The position numbers were made by a program, and so were the translations under genes. The notes under the pieces are model-generated. The model was not told where the DNA came from. It did no database searches and saw only the letters and a program-made list of their open reading frames with translations. This document shows, piece by piece, positions 35,510-46,924 of a stretch of DNA of 64,000 bases (the first letter of the stretch is position 1; the number at the start of each line of letters is the position of its first letter). The stretch is from Ochotona curzoniae (lineage: Eukaryota; Chordata; Mammalia; Lagomorpha; Ochotonidae), in NCBI RefSeq assembly GCF_017591425.1, contig NW_024467120.1:7626001-7690000 (forward strand). The letters run 5' to 3'.

Positions 35510-36235
35510 TCTTCTCATTTATTTGAGAGGCCAAGATCCCCCACAGCAGTGACACACAGATTTCCTGGCCACTAACTTGGTCCCCAAATACCTGCTGCAG
35601 CCAAGAATGGGCAAGGCCCAGTCAGGAAGCCAGGTCTTCTTAATTTAATTTAATTTAATTTAATTATTGTTGAAAAATATGCAGAAAATGAGTAAATTAC
35701 ATTTTTCATGACTTCTGCCTACTCTTTCTCCTCCTTTCCTGTATCCCCCCTAATTTTTCCCTAACTTATTACCATAGCATATTCATTCACTGCAGAGTAG
35801 TAAGCTTAGCTTTCTTATATATAAAGGTTTCTTGGTGTAGCAAGTAGAAGAAAGAAAATAAAATGGAAAATGGAAATCCTGCTATTACTCAGGAGTACAG
35901 ATGCGTGTCATATACTGCAGTTTATTCCCACTATGGTAATCTCATTTACAGTGATTACATTTTTATGCTCTGTGTATTCGTTGTCACAGATCAGAGAGAA
36001 CGTATGATATTTGTCTTTTTGGAGCCAAGGGATCCAGGAACTTAATCCAGGTCTCCCCATGGATGGCTGGTACCCAATTGATTGAACCATTACCTCTAGC
36101 TCCCAGGTAGAGCCTCCACTACCAGGAAGCTGCCGTTAGGAACCCAAGCCCCAGAGCAGGGCCACCACGGACTCCTGTGCAGGACACAGGCATCTGAATC
36201 AGCACATGAACCTGTAGGCTAAGTGACTATCCTCC
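35510..36235 (-). mobile_element. C-SINE (older subfamily), - strand, split by an L1-like insertion
   Basis: The first part (35510-35638) has 'catttatttgagaggccaag', 'ccccaaatacctgctgcagcc' and 'ggcaaggcccagtcaggaag'. The second part (from about 36020) resumes 'gatccaggaacttaatccagg', 'tcccaggtagagcctccac' and 'accaggaagctgccgttagg'. Confidence 0.7.
35640..36019 (-). mobile_element. Probable L1 3' end, antisense, inserted in a C-SINE
   Basis: It begins with a (TTTAA)n tail (35640-35665) and ends 'agagaacgtatgatatttgtc', which resembles antisense L1 near the end of ORF2/3' UTR. About 380 bp, so 5'-truncated. Confidence 0.5.
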
Positions 36236-36356
36236 ACTCCTCCCAACTGTCATTGAGTTCTTTGAAATGGGAGCCTTCGTTGTTTTCTTACTGTTTTATT
36301 AAACCTGCTTTTACATAGAAAGTTTTTAAAAATATGAGGTTAAAAATAATTTTGTT

Positions 36357-36676
36357 GAGCCAAGTACAATGGCTCAGTGGCTAAATCCTCACCTTACGAG
36401 CATCAGGATCCCGATGGTGCCAGTTCATATCCCAGCACCCCACTTCCCATCCAGTTCCCTGCTTGTGGCCTGGGAAAGCAGCGAAGGACAGCCCAAAGCC
36501 TTGGGACCCTGCACCTGCAGGGGAGACCCAGAAGAGGCACCTGGCTCCTGGCATTGGACTGGTTCAGCTCTGGCTGTTGCGGCCACTTGGGGAGTGAACC
36601 AGTAAACAGATGATCTTGCCCCTGTCTCTCCTCTCTACCAATCTGCCTTTCCAATAAAAATAAAATAAATCTTTAA
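36357..36676 (+). mobile_element. C-SINE, + strand, pika-type
   Basis: It opens gagccaagtacaatggctc, contains 'aaatcctcaccttacgagc', 'ccaaagccttgggaccctgc' and 'cacttggggagtgaaccag', and ends in an A-rich tail. Imperfect AATAATTTT-type repeats flank it. Confidence 0.9.
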
Positions 36677-36739
36677 GACAAATAATAATTTTATTATGAA
36701 GCAAATTTTTTTAACTTTTTAAGGTCCCCTCATATATGT

Positions 36740-38690
36740 AATATACAGCATGTAAGTAAAATTTTTCAGTTTCTTTTTAACTTGTTGATGGGTAGTACTT
36801 TATATATAGTAGCCCTTATTCTAAAGAGAGATTTGTAAAGACCTTCCCCCCTTAAAGCTTGTATGTTCATACCCCTGATATATGCATGCCATAAACCTTC
36901 TATATACATATGCATGATAATGTTTAATTGTAAATTTGGCAAAGTAAGAGACTAAAACCAATAATAAGGAAAAACTGTAATAATATTACTGCAATAAAAG
37001 TTATGAATATGGCTTCCTTCTCTGAAAATACCTTATTGTGCTATGAATTCTGATGAGCAATGATGTTTACAGTGGGGATACCACATCCTGGGGAAGACAG
37101 AATAGGATGGTGTGAGATTTCAGCACCCTGTTCAGAAGGGCATGCAATTTAAAACTCATAAGCTGTTATTTAAAAAAAACATGATACTATATTAAAAATA
37201 GGTCTTTACAATATTATGTGGCTAAGCATAATTTTGCAAAACATTTTCCATCTTTTTTGAGGTTTAATTAACACATAAAATTGTATTCAGACCATTGTAT
37301 ACATTTATTTAAGATATTCAGTGCACATCTGTTCCTTTAAGAGAAGCTTGTCAAAAAAGATTGACACATGCCTACCAAATAATGCCTGACAGAGACCAGT
37401 GGAAAAAGATCAGAACTTTGGAAGTGAATGGAGAATATGTTCAATTTTAGGATTTAGCTTTTAAAAGGAAAAGTTTCTAGGCATGTAGCTCCTGAGGGTC
37501 CCATTTAAAATCTATAATAAGATCTCATGAATAAATATTACCAGTGATGTGTGGCCATAGGACTTTAGATACCTCGAAATGTTGAGCACTTTCCCATACT
37601 GCTATGATGTGAGTAGAGTTTACCTGTTGTGGGGAAAAAATAGAAGTAATGTACTTGTGCCAGGTCTATAGGGTCAACTTGTCTGGGTTTATGGAGAGAA
37701 TATATTTCATTGTGTGTCTTAAAACGTTCCGTGAATGCCTTGTAAATGTCACGAATGTGTAAGCAGGTAGTTATAACTCCACCTTTGGTTGAACTGGGAC
37801 TTGAGTTCGTACTGGGTGTGGATCTTCGATGCTAGAAAGGGGTTGGGCCATATGTCGTTGCTGTGGGCTCACCATCAGCAGATGCATTGAGAATGAGGCT
37901 GCTTCAGGCAGAGAGCTGTGCTCTTACTCTGGTGGACACTCACATGGCTAGAAGAAAAACAGCAAGGAAGGTATTTGCAGAAGAAGCTTCATCGTGTGGT
38001 TTGATTTGGTAGAGCTGCCCCAGGTCTGGTCTGTGCACCTTGCCTGGTTGTTTCTAGAGGAGGGACTTTTGCAGAACCCAACTGCTTTGCAGCTTTTCTT
38101 TGTGTGTAAGTCTTTTTCTGGAAACAAGGTCACTGCGAGACTCATGACATGTAGGTAAGACTATATTAAAGACATAAAAGCATGATATTCCAAGGAACAT
38201 TCTTTTCCTTTTAGATAAATATAATCCTGTTATTAAGCATAACTAACAACTTTTTTTCTCTCTAAACAGAGGGTAACGATTTTACAAATCTGAGAAAGTG
38301 TTTTTTTGTCATTAAGTTAGATACAAGTACAGCCCCTATGAAAGTTAGCCCTCCACCCTCTTCCCTGGAGAATCCTCAGCTGGTGAACGTTGGTGAAATA
38401 TCTTGAATATCGGGGACTGAGTCTCAGCCTTGCCTTTTTCTGTACTACCATCATTTCTGACACTTACCCCCGTGTCATGGCCCTGTTTCATTATGGAATG
38501 GAACTGTGGAATAAGGACATTAAGTTTTAATGTTATTGCTATTATTACTGTTGACTGTTTTTAGCCTAAGTGTGCCTGCTTCTTTCTTCCCAGCTTCTAC
38601 AAGGCCAGAAAGCAAAAGTGTTCCTAAACAGTCAGGAAAATTACTGTATACCCCGGAGACCCCGCATCGCAGCCTATGCCTGTTGTGAAT
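36740..38690. other. Intron sequence, mostly unrecognised
   Basis: AT-rich. A short antisense L1-like stretch may lie at 37245-37345 ('tgaggtttaattaacacata'). Nothing else could be named. Confidence 0.4.
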
Positions 38691-38880
38691 GATGAATCAA
38701 AATGGAAAGGTTATCATTTTCATTAGCTAGGAAAGAACAAGACCATACTTTTCTCCCAGTGTAATTACAGCGGTTCACTGGCAACATTACACTGCAGTAA
38801 TTAGTCTAAAGGTGTATATGAGGGCAGCCTCTGCCCAGACACTAGAAATATTATTTCAGAGTTTAAGGTCACAGCCTTGT
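38690..38880. promoter_or_regulatory. Candidate noncoding element with clustered homeodomain sites
   Basis: It contains TAATTAC at 38762-38768 and TAATTAG at 38798-38804, CATTAG at 38721-38726, and an inverted pair CAGTGTAAT (38758-38766) / ATTACACTG (38786-38794). No repeat is recognised. Part of it is duplicated exactly 1.56 kb downstream. Confidence 0.3.
38780..38819 (+). repeat. 40-bp direct repeat, copy 1
   Basis: Identical over all 40 bases to 40344-40383; identity stops at both ends. This copy lies in unique-looking DNA and is probably the source. Confidence 0.97.
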
Positions 38881-40343
38881 GTTTAACATGTTCCAGGCAG
38901 CTTAGGGGAAAAAAAAAAAAAAGAAAAACTAATTTGACTGGAGCTAAAGAAAGACATTTGACATTTGACATTTCCCAGAGTCATGCATTCAGAAACCACT
39001 CAGATAGAAAAATTGTATTTTATTATCTACAAAAGTAAAAAGAAAAAGGCTTAGTTGCAGAAGTAGCATGTCAGAATATTTCATGGGATAAACAGAGATA
39101 AAAATCCAAGTTTTTTAGGACCATGATGGTATAAGAACTTGTGATAAGTGTATTTTAATCTTCATTCTCTTCCTAAGGCAAAAAGGAACAGAAAAAAATC
39201 ATGATTAAGAACTCGAGAGGGGAAAGCAAAGTAATACTCTTTATCACTTTATAATTATTTTTTTAAAAAACGAATGTTTATCTTAGACCCACAAATATAT
39301 ACATAACACATATATGTGTTTTATATGTATGTGTTTATGTGTGTGTATATATCTATAGTACTCTGAGACTGTTTTTAAACTATCACACTGAAATAATAAT
39401 TTTTTAACTCAACGTTTCAGAATATAAAATTGGATTGATGCTGTTTTCAATAGGGCCATCTCAGGTTTTCTGTTTAAGTAAGTTAAAGTGAAAAGAAGAC
39501 AGAAAAAAGTAAAAACAATAAAAGTGTACTCTAACAGAGTTTTTGCTTGGAGCCACATACGTCTATGGCAAATCTTGGGCTTTTTCTAGCCGAAAGAGTA
39601 CTTAAAGAAAGGTAACGTTTCTCACCGACTTAACAGCATTAGCCCAAATACCCTGATGTCTTTGTTTAACACTTCTGTTCATTTTGTCTCTACATCCTTG
39701 TATACAGTCGTGGAGCGGTGTTTGTCAACTGGGGGAATAGTGTCCTTGAATGAGCCTTCATTCAGCAACCGAGTTCTGTTGGAAACCACTGCTTTTTTAA
39801 ATGCAAACTTGTGTTTGATGTGTGTTCTCTGGCCATATGGTTAAAACTGATGTTTCTCACAACTCCAGGCATTTTAGAAAATCGAAGCATAGATGTGACA
39901 CAAATGACACAGCCGCCCGATTCTGTAACATACTGAAAAGTCTACCCTCACCCATCTGAATTGTAGAAACATGGCTTTTTGTTTATCTCAGTGTTTCTCT
40001 CCTCAAGGAAAAGTCCTACACTGCTGAATTAAATCCTTGCTTTCTAAGTTTTCTAAGTTTTCTATGACTAGCAATTAAACAGGAGTAGTGGAAACAATTC
40101 AACGACTTTCTCTTCCCTCTGCCGCTGCCTCTGAGCAGATTGCCCGTCTCGCTGGACACGTGTCCCGTGTCCCCTCCTTGTGACAGCAGGGAGACTGCTG
40201 ACCTCCCTCCGAGTTCTTACGCTGTGTATCTGTCTGGGCAAGTACTGCCTTTATTTTCTGCCTTTGAGGATTAAAAAACAAAACAAAACATGAGGGTACT
40301 TTGAAAAATTAATGGGAAAAATAATTAAAAATAAGGTGGGGAG

Positions 40344-40383
40344 GGCAACATTACACTGCAGTAATTAGTCTAAAGGTGTATAT
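40344..40383 (+). repeat. 40-bp direct repeat, copy 2
   Basis: Identical to 38780-38819, same orientation. It lies between the left half of a MITE-like element and a 5'-truncated C-SINE. Confidence 0.97.
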
Positions 40384-40561
40384 TGGAGTATTGGAGTCTC
40401 TACAGCCCACACAGGAGACCTGGGTTGAATGCCTAGCTCCCCACTTCAGCCTATTCCAGCTTTGGCCACTATAGCCATTTGGGGTCTACACTAGCAAATG
40501 GGAGTTGTATCTTTCTGGCTGTCTCTCTCTGCCTCTCAAATAATAATAATAATAATAATAG
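40384..40561 (+). mobile_element. C-SINE, + strand, 5'-truncated
   Basis: Only the 3' half is present: 'gcccacacaggagacctggg', 'ctccccacttcagcctattcc', 'actatagccatttggggtc', then (TAA)n at 40537-40561. The normal head is absent and the 40-bp repeat takes its place. Confidence 0.75.
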
Positions 40562-41493
40562 CAATAGCAATGACAGAAGTTCTGAAATCCACACATAAAG
40601 ACATCTTCAGAAATTTATGAAAATGTATTTTGAAAAACAGTATGCGTGGATTTCAGTAATTTTTTGTTGCAAAATACAAATTTATGTTTTGCTTCCATTT
40701 TCCACAAGGGCATTTTTAAAGTCCCCTCTTCTCAGAGCTTTTGTTGTATTCTCTTCCCAAGGTTTAGCATCGTCCACTGCTCCCTCCTGCGTAGCCCGTT
40801 TTACCCCACAGCCAGGCTTCTCTTGCAGGGTCTGCTCCCGACCCCCCTGTGATGCATGGTCGTGGTGAGGGAGGAGGGGCAGTGTTGGCGTGCAGGTCCC
40901 CTCACTCCAGTGATGCAGTCTGTGAACTGGAAGGGGTGGGTTTACAGGATTCTTCTTATAAATCTGGTTTTTATAAAAATTGCTTTTATAAAATAGAGCT
41001 AAGATGGAGTAAGTGAAGACCAGTACATCTTAAGAAACAATAATGAACACATTTTACGGTTAATAAGTTCATTGTAAAGTGCAGGAGTACCCAGCTTGTT
41101 AAAGCTGATACTAACAATGACCATATCCAAAAGTCGACAGAGCTCATTTCAGGAAGGGCCCAAGCTTTAAGGGTAAGGATTACTCCTTTTCTCAGATCAT
41201 TGGAATCAAGTTATTTTCCTACAGATCAAAGTGTTGTAAAGGGAAACTGACAGCCCCCAAGAAATGCTGTCGCAGGGCATTGTATTCTCAGACATGGCTC
41301 TTACGATCTGGCATGTAGCAGAAATTAAGTAAGCATCTTATTTAATCACTTATAAAGTATATACCTACACAGCACATCAGAAGAGAAAGGACTTCGTAGA
41401 GACTTGGACAGGCTGCTCTAAGGAGACATCAGGTCACGCGATAGCCTTTTGATAGATTTTGTCATCTTCTGGTGGTTATTAAAGATCGAGCCA

Positions 41494-41805
41494 TGGGCAA
41501 GGGTTGTGGTGCCGTGGGTTAAGCCACTGCCTGGGATGCTTGCATCCCATATCAGAGTGTCTGTTTCAATATTGGCTACTCTGCAACTCCAGTCCCATCT
41601 CTATGTTAATGCACCAAGTTAGTGGGCGATGGCCCTAATATTTGAATGCCTGCCACTCATTTGGAAAATCCCAGTGAAGTTCCTGGCTCCTGGCTTCAGC
41701 CTGGACCAACCCTAGCTGGGGAAGCGTTTGGGAAGTAAACTAGAAGATGGAAGGTCTCTCGCTGTCGGTCTCATCTACAGCATCTGTCATTTTATGATTC
41801 AAACA
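41494..41805 (+). mobile_element. C-SINE, + strand
   Basis: It opens aagggttgtggtgccgtggg, contains 'gatgcttgcatcccatatca', 'cctggctcctggcttcagcc' and 'ggcgatggccctaatatttg'. Confidence 0.85.
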
Positions 41806-42560
41806 CATTTATCTTTTTTGTTGTTGTTAAAAATCAAGTTGTTTAAGTGCAACAAGAAAATGGCTGTTCTTCACAGAGGTTGCCAAACATGTCTTTACCT
41901 TACAAAAAGACAGTGTTGATTTAGGACACATGATTCTCTTCTGGTGATTCCTTTGAGGGGCATATCAGCCCCTGACCTACAAATCTCTTACGAACAAGGA
42001 CTGAAAACCTGGGAGTGGAAATGTTACATAGGTATCATCGTCTACCTGCTCTCCAGCTCTGCACTCCATCACTTCTGTCTGCCTTCCAGTTTGTAGATAA
42101 GAATATTGAAAGCCCAAAGCATACTCAGATCTCTACAATCTCAAGAATGATCTGCCAGACCCTCTATCCTCCTTTCTTCCTGGCCTATCCAGACACTGGG
42201 TGGCAGGTGTTGAATAACCCTCCTGGCTCCTCTGCCTTGGCTTCCACTAGAACCTCTGACTGTTTTCTTCTCTGTCCTTGCCACCTTACCCTTCCTTCCT
42301 GCATTAATATCACAGTCCCCCGATGCCAACCACTTTGATGCCATCCAAGAGCTTTCTGGATGTGCCATTTCAGGTATATTTTAATCATCTCTGCAGAACA
42401 GCCCTACTGTACTGCCCATCAAGTACTTTTGAAAACCATAGTTTTCAGCCTCTTACATACTTCTAGAATTTTGTCTTTCAGAGTAATGTTAGCTGGCAGG
42501 CAAATTACCTGTGGGTGGTCTCAGCTGTTGGGCGAGTTTCTCTCTCTTTCTCTCAAACAG
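41806..42560. other. Intron sequence, nothing recognised
   Basis: No repeat or exon could be named. Confidence 0.45.
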
Positions 42561-42562
42561 TT

Positions 42563-42873
42563 TTGTTTCATTATTTGAACATCAGAATTACAGATAGAGG
42601 AAGAGACAGAGAACGTCTGTTCCCTGGTTCGCTGCTCACATGGCCGCAATGGCGACAGCTGGGTGAGGCTGAAACCAGGAGTCAAGAACTTTTGCCAGAT
42701 CTCCTACATGTATGGCAGAGGCCCAAGCACTGTGTCATCTTTCACTGCTTTTCCCAGGTGTGTTAGCAGGGAGTTGGATCAGAAGTGGAGCCCCTTGGAC
42801 ATGAAGTGCTGTCGCTGTGGGATCCTGGCCTTGCTGACATTGGCTTTATCCACTGCGCCACAGCATCAGCCTC
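42563..42873 (-). mobile_element. C-SINE, - strand
   Basis: Contains 'ccctggttcgctgctcacatgg', 'gctgaaaccaggagtcaag', 'gggagttggatcagaagtgg' and the head remnant 'ctgcgccacagcatcagcc'. Confidence 0.85.
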
Positions 42874-43156
42874 TGGAAGAGGTTCTGTCAGAAACAATAA
42901 GGCATCTCACCATTAGTTGAATGAGACACAGCACACCTGACTCCTTTCTAGTGGATTCTCTATGTTCTGTATGGATTCTTTAACATCATAGGTGGTTGGG
43001 AGATGTGGTCTTACTGGCCCAAGACTATTTACAGTCTTACTCCCTCTTTGCGTGCCATGCAAAGTCTGGACTTGAGACTTTCTCAGTTACCCAAGACTCT
43101 TAGAATGTGGAAAATCAGACTGGTTACCCTAGATGTTGTTATAGGACTCATAAAAA

Positions 43157-43157
43157 C

Positions 43158-43188
<31 letters not shown>

Positions 43189-43192
43189 TGTT
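43157..43192 (+). repeat. (TA)n / (TATG)n microsatellite
   Basis: TA units followed by GTAT units, adjoining the tail of the next SINE. Confidence 0.9.
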
Positions 43193-43492
43193 TGATGTAT
43201 TTACTTATTTAGAAGAGTGATAGAGATCACGTCCGTTTGCTTATTCACTCCACCAGTGACCACAATAACAAGTACTGGCCCAGGCTGAAGCAAAGAGCCA
43301 GAAACTGCCTCTTGGATCTCCAACACAGGTGGCAGGTGTGCAAGTACTGTGGACCATACTCTGCTGCTTTCCCAGGTGTATTGGCAGCAAGCTGGATTGG
43401 AAGCAGAGCAAGCAGGTCCCGAATCTGTGCTCTAATATGCGATGACAGCATCTAGATTGGCAGCTTAACACTGCAACAGAACGTTGGTTCCC
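43193..43492 (-). mobile_element. C-SINE, - strand
   Basis: Contains 'gatgtatttacttatttaga', 'gcttattcactccaccagtg', 'ggcaggtgtgcaagtactgt' and 'aagctggattggaagcagag'. Confidence 0.85.
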
Positions 43493-44275
43493 ATGTGGGA
43501 GTCTTTATGACACAGGATTAGCATATTGGGTAGAGAAACAGTTGTTGGAAAGTATACAGAAACCTGAGGCTTATACACATTTGCTCATCCCCCAGGTTTC
43601 TTTATTGTCACCCAGGAAAATTTGCTTTCCCGAGAGTTCCACCTGAATTTCTTCTTCCTTATTGCTGCTTTAAAAAAAACAAATCTGAAGTAGTCAATTC
43701 TCTTAAAGATTGTATTTGAAATGCACTTTAACAACATTGCAAGAAAGGGCACACCTCAGGTGACTAGAGAGGTGTCTGCCCTTTGAAAACACCATGCTTG
43801 ACAATTCTATTATTGACAAACAATATTTAAATACTCACGTATACGAATGGTTCTCTCATGGGTGTGGGAGAGCCCAGTCCTGAAGAGTAATTCTTTCTGG
43901 CTCGATGCCTATGCCTTGCTGTCATCGTGGCCGTCTCAGGTGGTGATGGCTCCAAGCTGTCCACATTAAGCCTAGCAAGAACAATGTCACAGGATCCATT
44001 TTCAGTGACTCTGCAGTGTCATATTGTTGTTAGGTTAATTTCCTGAAAACTTAGTGTTAGATGAAGTGTAATTGCAGATTTCCTTAAGAACCATTGACAG
44101 ATACTTATCCTAAGTCATGAACAACTCACACTGAAATGTGTGCCAACATTCTAAGCCTTATTCTAGAAGAATATATGTCAACGAAATCACCCAGTATTAG
44201 ACTATTTTATTTTAAAGATCTCAAAGTTCAAAGTGGAGGTTAGGAGAGTTTTTCAGTTTTTGGCACTTGCTTTTT
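43493..44275. other. Intron sequence, nothing recognised
   Basis: No repeat or exon could be named. Confidence 0.45.
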
Positions 44276-44562
44276 AAAACAAAATTATTTGTTTATTTGT
44301 TTGAGAGAAAATACTTTCCATCTGTTGGATCACTCAAATGGCTACCCTGGCCAGGCTGGTAGCCAAGCCAAAGCCAGGAGCTAGGAACACTAAATCTCCC
44401 GTGTGGGTGGCAGAGACTCAAATACATGGGCCATGTTCTGCCACCTCCCCCAGTGCACTAGTAGGGAGCCGGCTGGGAAGCAGAGCAACTGGAATTTACA
44501 CTATGATATGGGACACAACAAAAATTGGCTTAACCTGTTGCATTACGGTGCCAACCTTTGCT
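44276..44562 (-). mobile_element. C-SINE, - strand
   Basis: Contains 'tttatttgtttgagagaaaa', 'catctgttggatcactcaaatgg', 'aaagccaggagctaggaac' and 'gccggctgggaagcagagc'. Confidence 0.85.
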
Positions 44563-45890
44563 GCCTGACTTTTTTGAGGATTGATGTCAGAGAACCTTCA
44601 TTGGCTTTCAGGGAGTGAAATGAGTCTTCGTTAAGTGTCATCTTGGAACAAAGACCTCACAACCTTTGGCTACAGGGGCTGCATTTGGAATGAGATAGAA
44701 AGCCATACATTAAATCACAGAGTATTTAGGCATTGTTGTTGTGCGGTAGAGACAGGATTTTGATTTTGTTTGTTTTGTTTTAAATTGTTAGGTGGTCCGC
44801 TGAGTGCAGCTGTGTTTGTTTCCTAAATGGTAACCACAGCATGAACACGGTGACAAGTTGCTGCAAATGAGAATAGGAATTTCTTTTAGAAAAATCATCT
44901 TGCCAGAGTGCTTCCATTTGGAGGGTTGTATTTATCAAGTAGCAGTGGCAAAAATAATTCTGGGCACAATCATTCAATCCAGCTGGTTTGCTGTATCAGA
45001 CTTGATGGCATCTTCATAAAAGATACTGTAAATGCTGCATTTCACTGTGGAATTAACTTGGAAATGGTGGGTGTTTTCTCTCTTTGTTTTTTCCTGTTTT
45101 TGGGTTTTTGCTTTTTTTTTTTTTTTTTTTTTTGAGGATAATCCTATTTCCTTAACCATTGTTTTAACTTATGTAACTTGTTATTGACTAGAGATATGTT
45201 CTTAAATTGTATATGTAGCTGTAATAGTCCTGGATTTGCTCTTTCTCTTTGGAAAAAAAAAAAAAAAAGATCGACCAAAGGTCATGGACACAGCAAAGAG
45301 ACAGTTGCCTGTGACAGAGAAAAATGTATATAATTAAAGCCATGTGTGTGCGTCTTCTCTGAATCACACTCAGCGTGTAAAGCAGTGCACCACCAGGGCC
45401 CGACGACTAGTTTGGGGAAGCATTCTCTCTAGTGTTACATCCCTCATCGCTCAAATTAATGTTTATTACTATTCTTTCATATTGCCAAAATATTTTCATG
45501 AATTTGGATTAGAAGCAGCTTGTTCTGGCTTGTTTTGAAACTTTGTTTTAAGAAACAGTGATATTTAGAAGATTTGGGTATGTCTTAGAAGCCTTAATTA
45601 TCCTACTTATGTTGAAGGAAAAAAAAAATAAGATCAAATTCTGGGGTTTTTTTTTTTTTCATTCTGTAAGAAAAAGAGAGTTCCTACTCTGTTCTTTGTA
45701 TATTACTCTCCAATTCTGTGTTTCAAGAAATTTGAATTGGTGGCTTGGACAGTGCTAACTATGAATTAACTTGCCATTTTGAGTCTACGTTCAATCCAGG
45801 AGGACACCACTGGGTGCAGAGGCACTGGGCTGGGAGAGTTTTACACTCTTGGGTATCTGTCCTTATCTGCCCTTTTTCTTCTCTGCACAG
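44563..45890. other. Intron 3' end before the first TRAM exon; T22 and A16 tracts
   Basis: No transposon was named. A run of 22 T (45112-45133) and a run of 16 A (45253-45268) lie 620-780 bp before the exon. The branch point and tract precede 45891. Confidence 0.5.
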
Positions 45891-45974
45891 ATTGGTGAGA
45901 GACAGCAAGTGTTAGTAACCGAAGAATCCTTTGATTCCAAGTTTTATGTCGCACACAATCGATTCTATGAACAG
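45891..45974 (+). CDS. CDKAL1: CDKAL1 internal coding exon, first half of TRAM domain
   Basis: This 84-bp exon encodes 28 residues beginning [18 protein letters not shown] and ending HNRFYEQ, in phase 0 at both ends. It is preceded by a strong pyrimidine tract ending in ctctgcacag and followed by the donor gtaaga. The peptide matches my memory of human CDKAL1 at about residues 434-461, with one difference: Arg in place of Gln in HNQFYEQ. CDKAL1 is an ER-anchored radical-SAM methylthiotransferase that converts t6A37 to ms2t6A37 in tRNA-Lys(UUU). This segment opens the TRAM domain, a small beta-barrel thought to hold the tRNA. The iron-sulfur cluster exons are not visible here. Recognition rests on direct peptide similarity; domain function is established family knowledge. 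Confidence 0.95.
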
Positions 45975-46924
45975 GTAAGAGGTATTTGGTGTTCTTGTGC
46001 TTCCTCCAAAACGAGAAAGAGTCCCAAAAGTTTAAGCAAAAGAGATTCCAAAAAGCGGCGAAAATTGAATCTTACCACAAGAAAGCTACTTTATAGCATG
46101 AAGCGAGTAGGCTAAAGCTGGGGGCCCAGCTTTGTGACATATTCCACAGTGAATTCTATACAGAGCAGTAAGTACGCTTGGTATGTGTTGTGGTCTGTGT
46201 CAATCTTTGACAGGACCAGCTGTAGGCCTGTGGGAGGCCTGGGGCACTGCCAGGATTCCCACAGTCCGGCTGGGTGCGGGAAGGTCCCACTGAGGCTGCA
46301 GGAAGGATGTGTGCATGGGCCACACCAGCACCCAGGGCAGGGATTTCCTCTGCTGCCACACCACTCAGTCCAGTTGCTTTGTTTGGGTGGTTGGTTGATT
46401 TTCCAGTTGTGTTTAGTTTTAGTTGCTTTTTTTTTTTTATGTCTACATTGATAACTATGCTGGGAACAATGGAAAAGGAATCTACTACTTGGCTTCCACC
46501 CAAGTTTTGTGAACTTGGATGCCAGTGTGGAGACTGCTGAAGGCCAAGCTTAGGCCCTCACCACTTTCCAACCTCCCCACCTCACCCACCTAAGGCAGCC
46601 CGACTCGTCCTGCTGGGAGCCTGAATTCTGGCACAGTTTCTGGGCTTCCATTTGTCCCTTGGAAAAAGGCCTTACAAGCAGTTGAGGCAAACAGCGTGCC
46701 TCCCTCAGTGACTGTGGCTGGGACCAGGCAGGAAGTGCTCCAGGGCCTCTCCCGAGGGTGGAGGAATTCTCATGGTGAACTCTGTGAACTTTGCTTGAAG
46801 TCAGAGGGCTTCCCTCTTCTTTCATTCTTATCTTCATTAAAATGAGAAGTGGTTTTCATTTTCCTCTACCTCATGGAGCTGAGGTTTGAAAAGGCTTTAA
46901 GATTCGTTATCTGCAATGAGAATC

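Larger units (their letters stand above)
40291..40728 (+). mobile_element. MITE-like element interrupted by a SINE and 40-bp filler
   Basis: The left part (40291-40338) begins tgagggtactttgaaaaatt. The right part (about 40571-40728) contains 'gtatgcgtggatttcagtaa' and ends 'cacaagggcatttttaaag' and tcccctc. The ends are inverted copies of one another, as in the element at 1043. Confidence 0.55.
1..45890 (+). other. CDKAL1: CDKAL1 intron upstream of the TRAM exons (3' part)
   Basis: By exon order this is the 3' portion of the intron before the exon at 45891. I looked for the preceding exon, whose peptide should end near the sequence HSYSPYDHK, and did not see it. It is therefore assumed to lie upstream of base 1, although a short exon could be missed by eye. 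The intron is dense in C-SINE, MIR, L2 and L1 debris. CDKAL1 is a very large gene in mammals, and its introns are known to hold regulatory DNA for the neighbouring SOX4 and E2F3 region, so noncoding function is plausible here. Confidence 0.8.
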
